Origin: Oryzisolibacter sp. LB2S
Lineage (GTDB): Bacteria; Pseudomonadota; Gammaproteobacteria; Burkholderiales; Burkholderiaceae_C
Reading direction: 5' to 3'
DNA length: 64,000 nucleotides
Assembly: GCF_040732315.1 (NCBI RefSeq)
Contig: NZ_CP160388.1
Coordinates: 466,001 to 530,000, forward strand
Shown: positions 25,357 to 34,054 of the stretch, piece after piece
Layout: each line of letters starts with the position of its first letter
Position numbering within the stretch: the first letter of the stretch is position 1
Notes under the pieces: model-generated
Database searches by the model: none
Told to the model about the DNA's origin: nothing
The model's input: only the letters and a program-made list of their open reading frames with translations
Program-made: the position numbers and the translations under genes

Positions 25357-26379
25357 ATGACCACGCTCGATCCCCTGTCCGATGTGCTGCGCAGCGTGCG
25401 CCTGCGCGGCTCGGTGTTCTTTCACGTGAGCTGCCGCGACGAGTGGGCGGCGCTGGCGCCGCCGTCCGGCGAGCTCGGCCCCGCGGTGATGCCGGGCGCC
25501 GAACATGTGATCGAGTACCACATGTTCATCAAGGGCCAGGGGTGGATCGCGATCGACGGCGAGCCGCCGCAGCGCATGCACGAGGGCGAGGTCGTGATGC
25601 TGCCGCATGGCGACAGGCATGTCGTGTCCAGTGCGCCCGGCGTGGCGCCGGCCGACGAGGCCGCGGCCGAGGGCGACTGGCTGTTTCGCATGCGCGATGA
25701 CCCCAAGCCCATTCCGATCAGCTACCGCGGCGGCATGTTCGCGGCGGGCAGCGGCCTGCCGCCCGAGGAGAGCAGCACGGTCATCCTGTGCGGCTTCATC
25801 GCCTGCGACCTCAGGCCCTTCAATCCCCTGATCGATGCGCTGCCCAGGCTGCTGCACCTGCCGGCCGGTGGCATGGGCGCGTGGGTCGCGCCCATGCTCG
25901 AACAGGCGGCCAGCGAGACCGACCTGCGGCGCCCCGGCGGCAACGCGCTGCTGCAGCGCGTGAGCGAGATGGTGTTCGTCGACGGCGCGCGGCGCTATCT
26001 CGATTCGTTGCCGGCCGAGGCGCAGGGCTGGCTGGGCGCGCTGCGCGACCGTCAGGTGGGGCGGGCCATAGGCCTCATGCATGCCGAACCCGCGCACCCG
26101 TGGACGCTGGAGGAGCTGGGGCAGCGCGTCGGGCTCTCGCGCTCGGCCCTGCACGAGCGCTTCGTGTCACTGACCGGCATGCCGCCGGCACAGTACCTGA
26201 CCAACTGGCGCATGCAATGCGGCGCGCGCCTGCTGCGCGAGGGCGATGCCAACGTGGCCGCGGTGGCGCTGGAGGTCGGCTACGAGTCCGAGGCCGCGTT
26301 TGCGCGCGCCTTCAAGCGCGCCACCGGACTGCCGCCGGCGGCGTGGCGGCGCACGCAGCTGCCGGTGGACGTCCAGTAG
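25357..26379 (+). CDS. AraC-family transcriptional regulator (cupin plus HTH)
   Basis: About 340 residues. The N-terminal half is an AraC-type cupin domain (GSVFFHVSCRDEWAALAPPSGE, IEYHMFIKGQGWIAIDGEPPQRMHEGEVVMLPHGDRHVVSS). The C-terminal 100 residues hold two HTH motifs (HPWTLEELGQRVGLSRSALHERFVSLTGMPPAQYLTNWRMQ and GDANVAAVALEVGYESEAAFARAFKRATGLPPAAWR). It is divergent from the methyltransferase gene and likely regulates it and the TPR gene. The ATG at 25357 has a GAGG site; one at 25339 is the alternative. Confidence 0.88.
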   Translation: MTTLDPLSDVLRSVRLRGSVFFHVSCRDEWAALAPPSGELGPAVMPGAEHVIEYHMFIKGQGWIAIDGEPPQRMHEGEVVMLPHGDRHVVSSAPGVAPADEAAAEGDWLFRMRDDPKPIPISYRGGMFAAGSGLPPEESSTVILCGFIACDLRPFNPLIDALPRLLHLPAGGMGAWVAPMLEQAASETDLRRPGGNALLQRVSEMVFVDGARRYLDSLPAEAQGWLGALRDRQVGRAIGLMHAEPAHPWTLEELGQRVGLSRSALHERFVSLTGMPPAQYLTNWRMQCGARLLREGDANVAAVALEVGYESEAAFARAFKRATGLPPAAWRRTQLPVDVQ

Positions 26380-26404
26380 CCGCTGGCTGTTGTTGTGTAC
26401 TATT

Positions 26405-26454
26405 GAAAGAATAGCTGTCAGCGCACTGTGCAAGCGTGCTGGAGCCAAAAATCG
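26405..26454 (-). repeat. Dispersed repeat copy after fliA
   Basis: On the minus strand, TGGCTCCAGC, then GCTTGCACAGTGCGC, then TGACAGCTATTC matches the full-length repeat copies at 16.1 and 42.05 kb. It fills the gap between the convergent araC-type gene and fliA, immediately after the fliA stop codon. Confidence 0.55.
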
Positions 26455-27171
26455 TCAATGTTCCCGCATCTTGGTGCGCAGCCGTGCGATGGCCTGGCTG
26501 TGCAGCTGGCACACGCGCGACTCGGTCACGCCGAGCACGGCGGCGATCTCCTTGAGATTCATGTCGTGCTCGTAGTACATGCCCATGATGTGCTGCTCGC
26601 GTTCGGGCAGCTGTCCGATCGCAGCCACCAGCGCCGTGCGCAGGCGCCGGTCGCGCAGCATGGACATGGGGTCCGCGCCCTCGTCGGCCGCATGGCGGTC
26701 CAGAAAGCCTTCGTCGCCCTCGTCGCTGCCGGTCATGTCCTCCAGATACACGAGCTGCGTGCCGCGCACCTTGCCCAGCAGCGCCTGATAGTCCTGCAGG
26801 CTCAGCCCCAGCTCGGCGGCGATTTCCGACTCCAGGGGGCTGCGCCCGAGGCGCTGCTCCACGCGCTGCAGGGCCTGCTCTATGTCCTTCTGGCTCTTGC
26901 GTGCGCCGCGGCTCATCCAGTCGCCGTCGCGCAGCTCGTCGAGCATGGCGCCGCGTATGCGCTGGCTGGCGAAGGTCTCGAACTGCACGCCCTGCGACGC
27001 CTCGTAGCGCGAGAGCGCGTCATTGAGGCCGATCAGGCCGACCTGGATCAGGTCGTCGAGCTCCACGTTCGGTGGCAGCTTGGCAATCATGTGATGGGCG
27101 ATGCGCCGCACCAGCGGCACATGCTGGTGGAACATGGCGTCGCGGTTGAGCTGGCCTTTGGCGGTGTACAT
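26455..27171 (-). CDS. fliA: Flagellar sigma-28 factor FliA
   Basis: A 238-residue sigma factor for late flagellar and chemotaxis genes. Region 2 spans about 16-85 (HVPLVRRIAHHMIAKLPPNVELDDLIQVGLIGLNDA, FETFASQRIRGAMLDELR), region 3 about 95-150, and region 4 about 180-235 with the HTH NLKEIAAVLGVTESRVCQLHSQAIARLR. It starts 4 bases after the preceding gene stops and ends the motA-to-fliA gene series. Its targets in this window include the promoters before flgM and the second flagellin; FlgM is its antagonist. Confidence 0.97.
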   Translation of the reverse strand: MYTAKGQLNRDAMFHQHVPLVRRIAHHMIAKLPPNVELDDLIQVGLIGLNDALSRYEASQGVQFETFASQRIRGAMLDELRDGDWMSRGARKSQKDIEQALQRVEQRLGRSPLESEIAAELGLSLQDYQALLGKVRGTQLVYLEDMTGSDEGDEGFLDRHAADEGADPMSMLRDRRLRTALVAAIGQLPEREQHIMGMYYEHDMNLKEIAAVLGVTESRVCQLHSQAIARLRTKMREH

Positions 27172-27175
27172 CGCT

Positions 27176-27979
27176 TCAATGGCTCCAGGTACGGGCGTTG
27201 GCATGGGCTGGGGCGTCATGGGCCGGCTGCAGTGGCATGGCGCAATCGAGCAGGACGGTGTTCTCCATGAGCTGCAGGGCGAGACGCTGTATCTCCCTGG
27301 GGCTGTGGGTCGCCACGGTCGTGGTGTGGACCTGCAGCCCAAGATGCCTGTGGGCACTGCGCTGCAGAGTGGCCAGGACCTGCGCCGTCTGGTGGGGCTG
27401 CGCGGCGGCCTGGGGCGGCACGACGGCCGCGACCGTGCAGCGCACACCCGCATGCAGCGCCAGATGTTTGAGCTGGCGGTAGCTGCGCACCATGCCCTGC
27501 GCGCCCGGGCCGGTCATGACCAGCGGAATGCTGGCGCTGCCCAGCAGCAGCGGTGCAAGCCGCTCGGCCGGGGCGTAGAGCACCACGGCCGCATAGGCGC
27601 GCAGCAGCGGCTGCAGGCGTTGCAGCACGCCGTCGTCACCGAGCTGGGCCCGGTCCGCGAGCCAGGCCAGGCCGCGCGCGGCGGGCAGCACGGCCAGCGA
27701 CAGGTCGTGCGCGGCACCGGCGTCCAGACCTTGCGCACCGGGCCAGGGCCGGGCGCCCAGCAGCTGCGCCAGACCCGGGCTGTGGTGGCTTTCCAGGGCC
27801 GTGCCGTCGAGCACGGCCACGGGGTAGCCCAGCCGCTGCAGGTGGGCGCAGAGCTGCCAGAGCAGCTCCAGCCATGGACCATCCTCGGGCGGTGCGACCA
27901 CGGGCAGCAGACGCAGCTCGCGCCGCGGGGTGTAGCTGTGCAGGCCCTGAGCCTGGTGAACGACGGAGTCAAGCAACAT
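27176..27979 (-). CDS. FlhG-position protein: degenerate MinD/FlhG-like, no Walker A motif
   Basis: A 267-residue protein in the exact place of flhG, between flhF (11-base overlap) and fliA (4-base gap). Weak MinD-fold landmarks remain: RRELRLLPVVAP, LQRLGYPVAVLDGTALE, a helix with AAVVLYAPAERLAPLLLGSASIPLVMTGPGAQGMVRSYRQLKHLAL, and a late basic region. However, the KGGxGKT/S ATP-binding loop expected near residues 20-35 is replaced by APPEDGPW, and no C-terminal membrane-binding amphipathic helix is clear. If it is an FlhG relative, it probably cannot bind ATP normally. It may still regulate FlhF or flagellar number. Identity rests mainly on position. Confidence 0.6.
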   Translation of the reverse strand: MLLDSVVHQAQGLHSYTPRRELRLLPVVAPPEDGPWLELLWQLCAHLQRLGYPVAVLDGTALESHHSPGLAQLLGARPWPGAQGLDAGAAHDLSLAVLPAARGLAWLADRAQLGDDGVLQRLQPLLRAYAAVVLYAPAERLAPLLLGSASIPLVMTGPGAQGMVRSYRQLKHLALHAGVRCTVAAVVPPQAAAQPHQTAQVLATLQRSAHRHLGLQVHTTTVATHSPREIQRLALQLMENTVLLDCAMPLQPAHDAPAHANARTWSH

Positions 27980-29537
27980 GGGGCAGTCCTTGGTCGGCGG
28001 TCGCGTCGGTGGCCGGCGAGAAGAAGAAGTTGAGCTCGGCCTCCTTGGGGTCGAAGGCCGAGCTGGTGCGGCTGCGCATGGAGGCGGCGACGAGGCGCTG
28101 CGCGTCCGCGCGCTCCCAGTCCTCGGGCACGCGCTGGCCGTTGGTCACGCCGCGCAGCTCCATCTGGTGGCGGATCAGCGCGTCCAGCGCGGGCCCGAGC
28201 TTCACGGCCTCGTCCACCTTGGAGAGGATGGCCTGCTGTGCGCCGCCGGTCTTGAACGCGCCGAAGACATCGTCCAGCGTGTCGCCATGGCTGCTGGCGT
28301 TGAGCACCAGCAGGCGCTGCACCTCGGGCAGGTCCAGCACCTCGAGCAGCTCGCGCCGGCGCGGGTCGCGCGGGGCCACGCCCGTGGTGTCTATGAGCAC
28401 CATCCTCTTGCCCGCCAGCAGCCCCAGCAGGTCCTGCAGCGCGGCGCGGTCATGCGCCAGATGGGCCACCACGCCCAGCATGCGGCCATAGCTGCGCAGC
28501 TGCTCGTGGGCGCCCACGCGGTAGGTGTCCAGCGTGATCAGTCCGATGCTGCCCGGGCCGTGCACGCGCGCGCACAGCGCGGCCAGCTTGGCGGCCGTGG
28601 TGGTCTTGCCCACGCCGGTCGCGCCCACCAGGGCGTAGATGCCGCCGCGCTCGTAGATGGGCGCCTGCTGCGCGTCGGTGCGCAGGTTGCGCTCGAGCAC
28701 CTCCATGAGCCAGCGCACGGCATCGGCCGCGGCCATCTGCTCGGGCAGGTGTTCGAGCAGCGCGCGCGCGAGCGCGGGCGAGTAGCCCGCGCGTATGAGC
28801 TTGAGCATGAGCTGCGACTGGATCGGGTTCTGCCGGGCCTGGCCCAGCCAGGCCAGGGTGTTGAAGCGCTCCTCGATGAGCTCGCGCATGGACTGCAGCT
28901 CCTTCATCAGGTGTTGCTGGCCCGCGCCCGCGGCCAGGGTGGGGGCCGGTGCCGCCACGGGCTCGGCGCGGCGCGGCGCGAGCTGCTCGGCCCCGAGAGC
29001 CGCATGCATGCCGCGCAACGGGTTGTGGCGCACCACGGACATGGGCTGGGGCTGGGGCGCAGCCGGCCGCATCGGGGGCTCGACGGCGCGCTCGAAAGCC
29101 GGCTGGGAAGCGACGCGCTCGAACGCAGCGCGCTCGGCCAGCGCGCCGGCGCCGCCATGCAGCGCCTCGTGGCGGCGGCGCAGCATGCGCTCGCGCACAT
29201 AGTCCTGGAACGACAGCGTGCTCATGGCCAGCTGCTCGGTGTCCTTGGCGACGATGCTGCGTGCGCCGGACTCGGGCGCCGGGCGGGGTGCTTCCTGCGG
29301 CCTGCGGACCGGCCTCGTCGCGGCCATGTCGTCGGCGCGCTCCTGCAGCCGGCTGCCGGCCGCCGGTGCGGCCTCGCCCTGCAGGCTGGAGGACAGCGCG
29401 TCCTCCGCCGTGGCCATGACCTCCACGCCATCGGCCGTGGGGCGGTTGGAGAGGATCAGCGTGCCCTCGCCGAAGGCCATGCGCGCCTTGGCCAGTGCCT
29501 CGCGGGCGGTGGGGGCGATAAAGCGTTTGATGTTCAT
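27969..29537 (-). CDS. flhF: Flagellar biosynthesis GTPase FlhF
   Basis: A 522-residue SRP-type GTPase that places the polar flagellum. The N-terminal basic domain begins MNIKRFIAPTAREALAKARMAFGEGTLILSNRPT, a conserved FlhF opening. A long Ala/Pro/Arg-rich linker follows (about 55-205), then the NG domain with G1 loop GATGVGKT at 305-312, DTYRVGAHEQLRSYG at 337-351 and DTTG at 383-386. The Thr in DTTG, where SRP GTPases usually have DTAG, is a small deviation. It overlaps flhA by 4 bases and the next gene by 11, so the group is co-translated. FlhF favours a polar flagellar plan. Confidence 0.95.
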   Translation of the reverse strand: MNIKRFIAPTAREALAKARMAFGEGTLILSNRPTADGVEVMATAEDALSSSLQGEAAPAAGSRLQERADDMAATRPVRRPQEAPRPAPESGARSIVAKDTEQLAMSTLSFQDYVRERMLRRRHEALHGGAGALAERAAFERVASQPAFERAVEPPMRPAAPQPQPMSVVRHNPLRGMHAALGAEQLAPRRAEPVAAPAPTLAAGAGQQHLMKELQSMRELIEERFNTLAWLGQARQNPIQSQLMLKLIRAGYSPALARALLEHLPEQMAAADAVRWLMEVLERNLRTDAQQAPIYERGGIYALVGATGVGKTTTAAKLAALCARVHGPGSIGLITLDTYRVGAHEQLRSYGRMLGVVAHLAHDRAALQDLLGLLAGKRMVLIDTTGVAPRDPRRRELLEVLDLPEVQRLLVLNASSHGDTLDDVFGAFKTGGAQQAILSKVDEAVKLGPALDALIRHQMELRGVTNGQRVPEDWERADAQRLVAASMRSRTSSAFDPKEAELNFFFSPATDATADQGLPHVA

Positions 29538-31627
29538 GACGATGCGCCTTGGAGGATGGGGCCGATGCGGATGGTGTGGGTCTCGGGGATCTCGCTGTGC
29601 GCCAGCACCTGCAGGCGCGGCGCCACGCGGCGTACCAGGCGGGCGATGGCGCCGCGGATGGCGTCGGGCACGAGCAGGCAGGCGGGCATGCCGAGCTCTT
29701 CCTGCTTGAGTGCCACCTCGGCCGCCTTCTGCGTGAGCAGGTCGGCCACGCCGGGGTCCAGCGCCGGGGCGTTGGCATTGGAGAGGGCCTGCACCAGCAG
29801 GCGCTCGAGACCGGGTTCGATGGCGATCACGCCGAGCTCGCGCACCGGGCCGTAGATCTGCTGCACGATGGCCGGCGCCAGCGCGATGCGCACGCGCCGC
29901 GCGAGCTCCGCGGGGTCCTGCGTGCTGGCGGCATGCTCGGCCAGGGTCTCGATGATGGTGCGGATGTCGCGGATGTGCACGGCCTCTTCCAGCAAGAGCT
30001 GCAGCACTTTCTGGAACGTCGTGATCGAGACCATCTTGGGAACCACTTCTTCTATGAGCTTGGGGGCCAGCCTGGCCACATGCTCCACGAGTTGCTGCAC
30101 CTCGGTGCGCGACAGGAGCCTGGCGGCCTGCACTTGCATCAAGTGTGACAAATGGGTGGCCATGACGGTTTCCGGATCAACGACCGTAAATCCCGCCATT
30201 TGCGCCGCTTCCCGCTGCGCCGCGTCGATCCAGTGCGCGGGCAGGCCGAAGGCTGGGTCGGTGGTGGGCGTGCCGATCAGCGGCGTGCTGATGCCGCCGG
30301 GGTTGATGGCCAGGAACATGCCGGGGAAGGCCTCGCCCTCGCCCACGACCACGCCGCGCAGCAGCACGCGGTAGGCGCTGGGCTTGAGCTCGAGGTTGTC
30401 GCGCACATGGACGGCGGGCGGCAGAAAGCCCACCTCCTGCGCAAACTTGCGCCGCACGCCCTTGATGCGCGTGAGCAGATCGCCCTGGCGGTTCTTGTCC
30501 ACGAGGGCGATCAGGCGGTAGCCCAGCTCCAGGCCCAGCAGATCGACGGGCTGCAGGTCGTCCCAGCTGGCCTCGCCATCGCTGACGGGTGCGGGCGCCG
30601 CCTCGGGCTCGGCCGTGGCAGCCTGCTGCTGGTGCCTCAGCAGCAGCCACGCGCCCCAGGCCAGCCCGCTGCCCATGACGAGGAACACGGCATGGGGCAT
30701 GCCGGGTATCAGGCCCAGCAGGATCAGCACGCCCGCCGTCACGCCGAGCACGCGCGGGGACAGGAACAGCTGCTGCACGATCTGCTGGCCCATGTCCTTT
30801 TCCTTGCCCACGCGCGAGACCACCATGGCGGCCGCCACAGAGATCAGAAGGCCCGGAATCTGCGCCACGAGCGCGTCGCCCACGGCGAGCAGGATGTAGC
30901 TGTTGGCCGCGTCGCCCGCCGACAGGCCGTGCGAGAGCATGCCTATGCAGAAGCCGCCGACGATGTTGATGAGCAGGATCAGGATGCCGGCCACGGCGTC
31001 GCCGCGCACGAACTTGCTCGCGCCGTCCATGGAGCCGAAGAAGTTGGCCTCTTCCTGCACCTCGGCGCGGCGGCGCTTGGCCTCCTTCTCGTCGATCAGG
31101 CCGGCATTCAGATCCGCGTCCACGGCCATCTGCTTGCCGGGCATGGCGTCGAGCGTGAAGCGCGCCGAGACCTCGGCGATGCGCTCCGCGCCCTTGGTCA
31201 CGACGACGAAGTTGATGACGACGAGGATGGCGAAGACGATCAAACCCACGGCGAAGTTGCCGCCGATCAGGAAATGGCCGAAGGCCTCGATCACCGCACC
31301 GGCCGCGCCCGGGCCGGTGTGGCCCTCGAGCAGCACCACGCGCGTGGACGCGACGTTGAGCGACAGGCGCATCAAGGTGGTGAGCAGCAGCACCGAGGGA
31401 AAGGCGGCAAAGTCCAGCGGCCGCAGCATGTAGGCCGAGACCATCATCACCATCAGCGCCACGGCGATGTTGAGCGTGAAGAAGGTGTCGAGCAGCCAGG
31501 CCGGAATCGGCAGCACCATCAGCGCGAGGATGGCGACCACCAGCAGCGGTGCGGCCAGGCCCTGCAGCGCCTGGCCATGGTTTGCGGCCCATTGCCGCAT
31601 GGTGTCGAGAGGGGCGGATGTCGTCAT
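29534..31627 (-). CDS. flhA: Flagellar type III export gate protein FlhA
   Basis: A 697-residue inner-membrane export gate protein. The first 330 residues hold about eight hydrophobic helices, with the FHIPEP-family loop RFTLDAMPGKQMAVDADLNAGLIDEKEAKRRR between them. The cytoplasmic C-terminal half (LGLELGYRLIALVDKNRQGDLLTRIKGVRRKFAQEVGFLPPAVHVRDN, and the late ACLLVPDAIRGAIARLVRR) binds chaperone-substrate complexes. It overlaps flhB by 4 bases and flhF by 4 bases. Confidence 0.97.
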   Translation of the reverse strand: MTTSAPLDTMRQWAANHGQALQGLAAPLLVVAILALMVLPIPAWLLDTFFTLNIAVALMVMMVSAYMLRPLDFAAFPSVLLLTTLMRLSLNVASTRVVLLEGHTGPGAAGAVIEAFGHFLIGGNFAVGLIVFAILVVINFVVVTKGAERIAEVSARFTLDAMPGKQMAVDADLNAGLIDEKEAKRRRAEVQEEANFFGSMDGASKFVRGDAVAGILILLINIVGGFCIGMLSHGLSAGDAANSYILLAVGDALVAQIPGLLISVAAAMVVSRVGKEKDMGQQIVQQLFLSPRVLGVTAGVLILLGLIPGMPHAVFLVMGSGLAWGAWLLLRHQQQAATAEPEAAPAPVSDGEASWDDLQPVDLLGLELGYRLIALVDKNRQGDLLTRIKGVRRKFAQEVGFLPPAVHVRDNLELKPSAYRVLLRGVVVGEGEAFPGMFLAINPGGISTPLIGTPTTDPAFGLPAHWIDAAQREAAQMAGFTVVDPETVMATHLSHLMQVQAARLLSRTEVQQLVEHVARLAPKLIEEVVPKMVSITTFQKVLQLLLEEAVHIRDIRTIIETLAEHAASTQDPAELARRVRIALAPAIVQQIYGPVRELGVIAIEPGLERLLVQALSNANAPALDPGVADLLTQKAAEVALKQEELGMPACLLVPDAIRGAIARLVRRVAPRLQVLAHSEIPETHTIRIGPILQGASS

Positions 31628-32817
31628 GCCTTGCCTGCCGGGGTGAGGGCGCCGGTGGCTGCTGCCACGTCATGCGCGGGGATCTGGTGGTGCGGATCGA
31701 GTTCGGCCGGGATATGGGCGTCCGGCACGGGCTGTTCGCCGGGCATGGCGCCCTCGCCGCGCAGCGCGGCCTTGAGGCGGTACACATAGGCCAGCACCTG
31801 GGCCACGGCCGTGAACAGCTGGGTCGGTATGGGCTGCTCGAGCTCTGCATGGGCGTAGAGCGCGCGCGCCAGCATGGGCGACTGCAGCACCGGCACGCCA
31901 TGCTGCTCGGCCAGCTCGCGGATCCTGAAGGCCAGCAGGTCCGTGCCCTTGGAGACGACCTGGGGCGCGCCCATGGTGGCCTCGTCGTACCTGAGGGCCA
32001 CGGCGTAGTGCGTGGGGTTCATCACGACGAAGTCGGCCTTGGGTACGGCGGCCATGCTCGCGCGGTCGGCGATCTCGCGCGCCTTCTGGCGCAGCTTGCC
32101 CTTGACCTGGGGGTTGCCGTCCGATTCCTTGTGCTCCTGCTTGACCTCCTCGTGACTCATCTTCAGGCGCTGCTTGAAGAAGAAGGCCTGCAGCGGCACG
32201 TCGGCCACGGCGAACACGAACACCACCAGCAGCAGCAGCGCCATGCCCGAGATGATCCATTGCCCCGCATGGGCGAGGGACAAGGGCGAGGGCTGCAGCA
32301 CCAGGGCGGCCATCCTCTCTATGCTGCCGCTCATGTATTGCCAGGCGACGGCGCTCAGAATGCCCGTCATCAGCACCATCTTGGACACGTTGGTGAGTTG
32401 CTGCTTCGAGAACAGGTTGGCGAAGCCCGACAGGGGGTTGAGCCGGTTGAACTGCGGCGTGATGGGCTTGAGGCTGTAGATCCAGCCTCCGGCACCCACG
32501 CTGCTGAGCAGCACGGCGCCGCTGGTGAGCAGGGCAAACGCCAGGCTGGCGAGCACGCCCACGACGGCCACGGTCTGCAGCCGCGTGAGCATCTGGCCCG
32601 TGGCCTGCACCGTCGCCACATCGAACGCGAGCTGCTGGCGCAGCATGCGCTGCAGGTATTCCACGAACCAGGGGGCCAGCACCAGCAGTGCCAGCGCCCC
32701 GACCCCCAGGATGGCCAGGTGCGACAGATCGCGCGAGCGCGCGGCCTGGCCGTCGCTGCGCGCCTTCTGCAGCTTGCGCTCGGTTGCGGGGAGTTGCTTG
32801 TCTTGGCTGGAGCTCAT
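31624..32817 (-). CDS. flhB: Flagellar type III export switch protein FlhB
   Basis: A 397-residue inner-membrane protein with four hydrophobic helices in the first 215 residues and a cytoplasmic domain. The autocleavage motif NPTH lies at 267-270 (VVMNPTHYAVALRYDE); cleavage between Asn and Pro switches export from hook to filament proteins. The C-terminus has an extra Pro/Ala-rich tail of about 30 residues. Its ATG lies 143 bases after cheZ; that gap contains a FlhDC-like site and a GACAAT hexamer, so flhB can start its own transcript. Confidence 0.97.
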   Translation of the reverse strand: MSSSQDKQLPATERKLQKARSDGQAARSRDLSHLAILGVGALALLVLAPWFVEYLQRMLRQQLAFDVATVQATGQMLTRLQTVAVVGVLASLAFALLTSGAVLLSSVGAGGWIYSLKPITPQFNRLNPLSGFANLFSKQQLTNVSKMVLMTGILSAVAWQYMSGSIERMAALVLQPSPLSLAHAGQWIISGMALLLLVVFVFAVADVPLQAFFFKQRLKMSHEEVKQEHKESDGNPQVKGKLRQKAREIADRASMAAVPKADFVVMNPTHYAVALRYDEATMGAPQVVSKGTDLLAFRIRELAEQHGVPVLQSPMLARALYAHAELEQPIPTQLFTAVAQVLAYVYRLKAALRGEGAMPGEQPVPDAHIPAELDPHHQIPAHDVAAATGALTPAGKA

Positions 32818-32843
32818 GGCGGCATGACCTGATAGTCATGGCC

Positions 32844-32910
32844 ATTGTCGGGAGCTCGGCCGCGGTCTAAAGCCCGAAAAAAGGGGTATGGAGGCGGCTA
32901 TTGATCGGGC
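32844..32910 (-). promoter_or_regulatory. flhB promoter with FlhD4C2-like box
   Basis: On the minus strand a box at 32869-32910 (CAATAGCC-N12-CTTTTTTC-N2-GCTTT as its clearer parts) agrees with the FlhDC consensus at about 18 of 26 positions. It lies 19 bases upstream of GACAAT (32844-32849), the same spacing as at flgB, fliF and fliL. The first five positions match poorly. Confidence 0.4.
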
Positions 32911-32960
32911 CGCGCGGCCGCCCGCGTGACGCATGGCCGCGGCTGGCCGCGCTCGGCCGC

Positions 32961-33596
32961 TCAGAAGCCCAGACTGGCCAGCAGATCGTCCACCTGCGAC
33001 TGGCTGGTGACCACGTCGGGTGTGCTGTCGGGCTCGACCACGGGGCCCTGCAGCCCCTCGCGCACCGGCGGCGCGGCGCTGGGTGCGGGGTTGGTGCCCG
33101 CAGGCGCCGTCTGTATCAGCAGTTGCACGAGCTGCTGCTCTATGGTGTTCGCGAGATGGACCACGCGCGCAATCACCTGGCCCGTGAGGTCGTGAAAGTC
33201 CTGCGCCATCATGATCTCGGTCAGGTGCGCGTCGGCCTCTCGCGTCACGCGTCGCACGTCCGTGAGGAAGTTGTAGACCTCCCCCTTGGCCACGGCCGCC
33301 ACGGGGTCGGCCATCAGGGAAGCGGTCACGCGCTCGGTCTCGTGGGCGAGGTAGTCATGCTGGGCCTTGGCCTGTTCGACACGGCCGAGCACCTTCTCGG
33401 CCGCCTCGCCCGTGAGGCGCGCGATGTAGGACAGGCGGCTTTGCGCATCGGGCAGCTCGCCCATGCTGCCGCGCAGCGCATCGGCAAAGCCGAGCTCGTT
33501 GAGCGCCGAATGCAGCTGCCGCGTGAGCAGACCGATCTTCTGATGCACATCTTCGGCACTTGCCGCTGGCACCAGGGCTGGATCCTCGGCCGCCAT
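32961..33596 (-). CDS. cheZ: CheY-P phosphatase CheZ
   Basis: A 211-residue cytoplasmic phosphatase. The long helical hairpin has the catalytic DxxxQ in MMAQDFHDLTGQVI (D136, Q140; the equivalents of enteric D143 and Q147). The C-terminal tail SQSQVDDLLASLGF is the CheY-binding helix. The ATG at 33596 begins 2 bases after the cheY stop; a TTG two codons upstream is possible. It pairs with the enteric-type CheY just upstream and turns off the motor signal. Confidence 0.96.
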   Translation of the reverse strand: MAAEDPALVPAASAEDVHQKIGLLTRQLHSALNELGFADALRGSMGELPDAQSRLSYIARLTGEAAEKVLGRVEQAKAQHDYLAHETERVTASLMADPVAAVAKGEVYNFLTDVRRVTREADAHLTEIMMAQDFHDLTGQVIARVVHLANTIEQQLVQLLIQTAPAGTNPAPSAAPPVREGLQGPVVEPDSTPDVVTSQSQVDDLLASLGF

Positions 33597-33598
33597 GA

Positions 33599-33985
33599 TC
33601 AAAGCCCCAGTTTCTTGAGGATCAGCGTCACCTTCTCCTCCAGCGTGGCCTTGGTGAAAGGCTTCACGATGTATCCGGCCGCACCGCCCTGCGCGGCGGC
33701 CACGATGTCTTCCTTGCGCGCCTCGGCCGTGACCATGAGCACCGGCAGATGCTTGAGCTTGTCGTCCTTCTTGATCTCGGAGAGCAGCTGGAAGCCGTTC
33801 ATGTTCGGCATGTTGATGTCGGTCACGACAAAGTCGAACTTGCCGTTGCGCAGCTTGTGCAGCGCCACCACGCCATCCTCCGCCTCGTCGGCGTCGGCGA
33901 AGCCGCTCTCCTTGAGCAGGTTGCGGACGATGCGCCGCATGGTGGAGAAATCGTCAACGATCAGGAAACGAAGGGCAGAGGACAC
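33599..33985 (-). CDS. cheY: Chemotaxis response regulator CheY (enteric type)
   Basis: A 128-residue single-domain receiver very close to the enteric Che[21 protein letters not shown] at 10-29, phosphorylation site D56 in [13 protein letters not shown]86 in [12 protein letters not shown]108 in [13 protein letters not shown]. Phosphorylated CheY binds FliM and FliN to reverse the motor. It is the first of two cheY genes in the window, lies between motB and cheZ, and is the one expected to be served by that CheZ. Confidence 0.97.
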   Translation of the reverse strand: MSSALRFLIVDDFSTMRRIVRNLLKESGFADADEAEDGVVALHKLRNGKFDFVVTDINMPNMNGFQLLSEIKKDDKLKHLPVLMVTAEARKEDIVAAAQGGAAGYIVKPFTKATLEEKVTLILKKLGL

Positions 33986-34054
33986 GAGGGACCCTTTCGG
34001 AATGGGTGGGGAGTCATGGTGGAGCAGTGCGATGGCAACTAGAACATCTGGTTA

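Noticed and set aside
27978..31789. Long plus-strand frames of 625 and 545 codons opposite flhF and flhA
   Set aside because: Both are rich in His, Gln and Arg, lack any motif, and mirror the third-position GC of flhF and flhA. They are antisense shadows.
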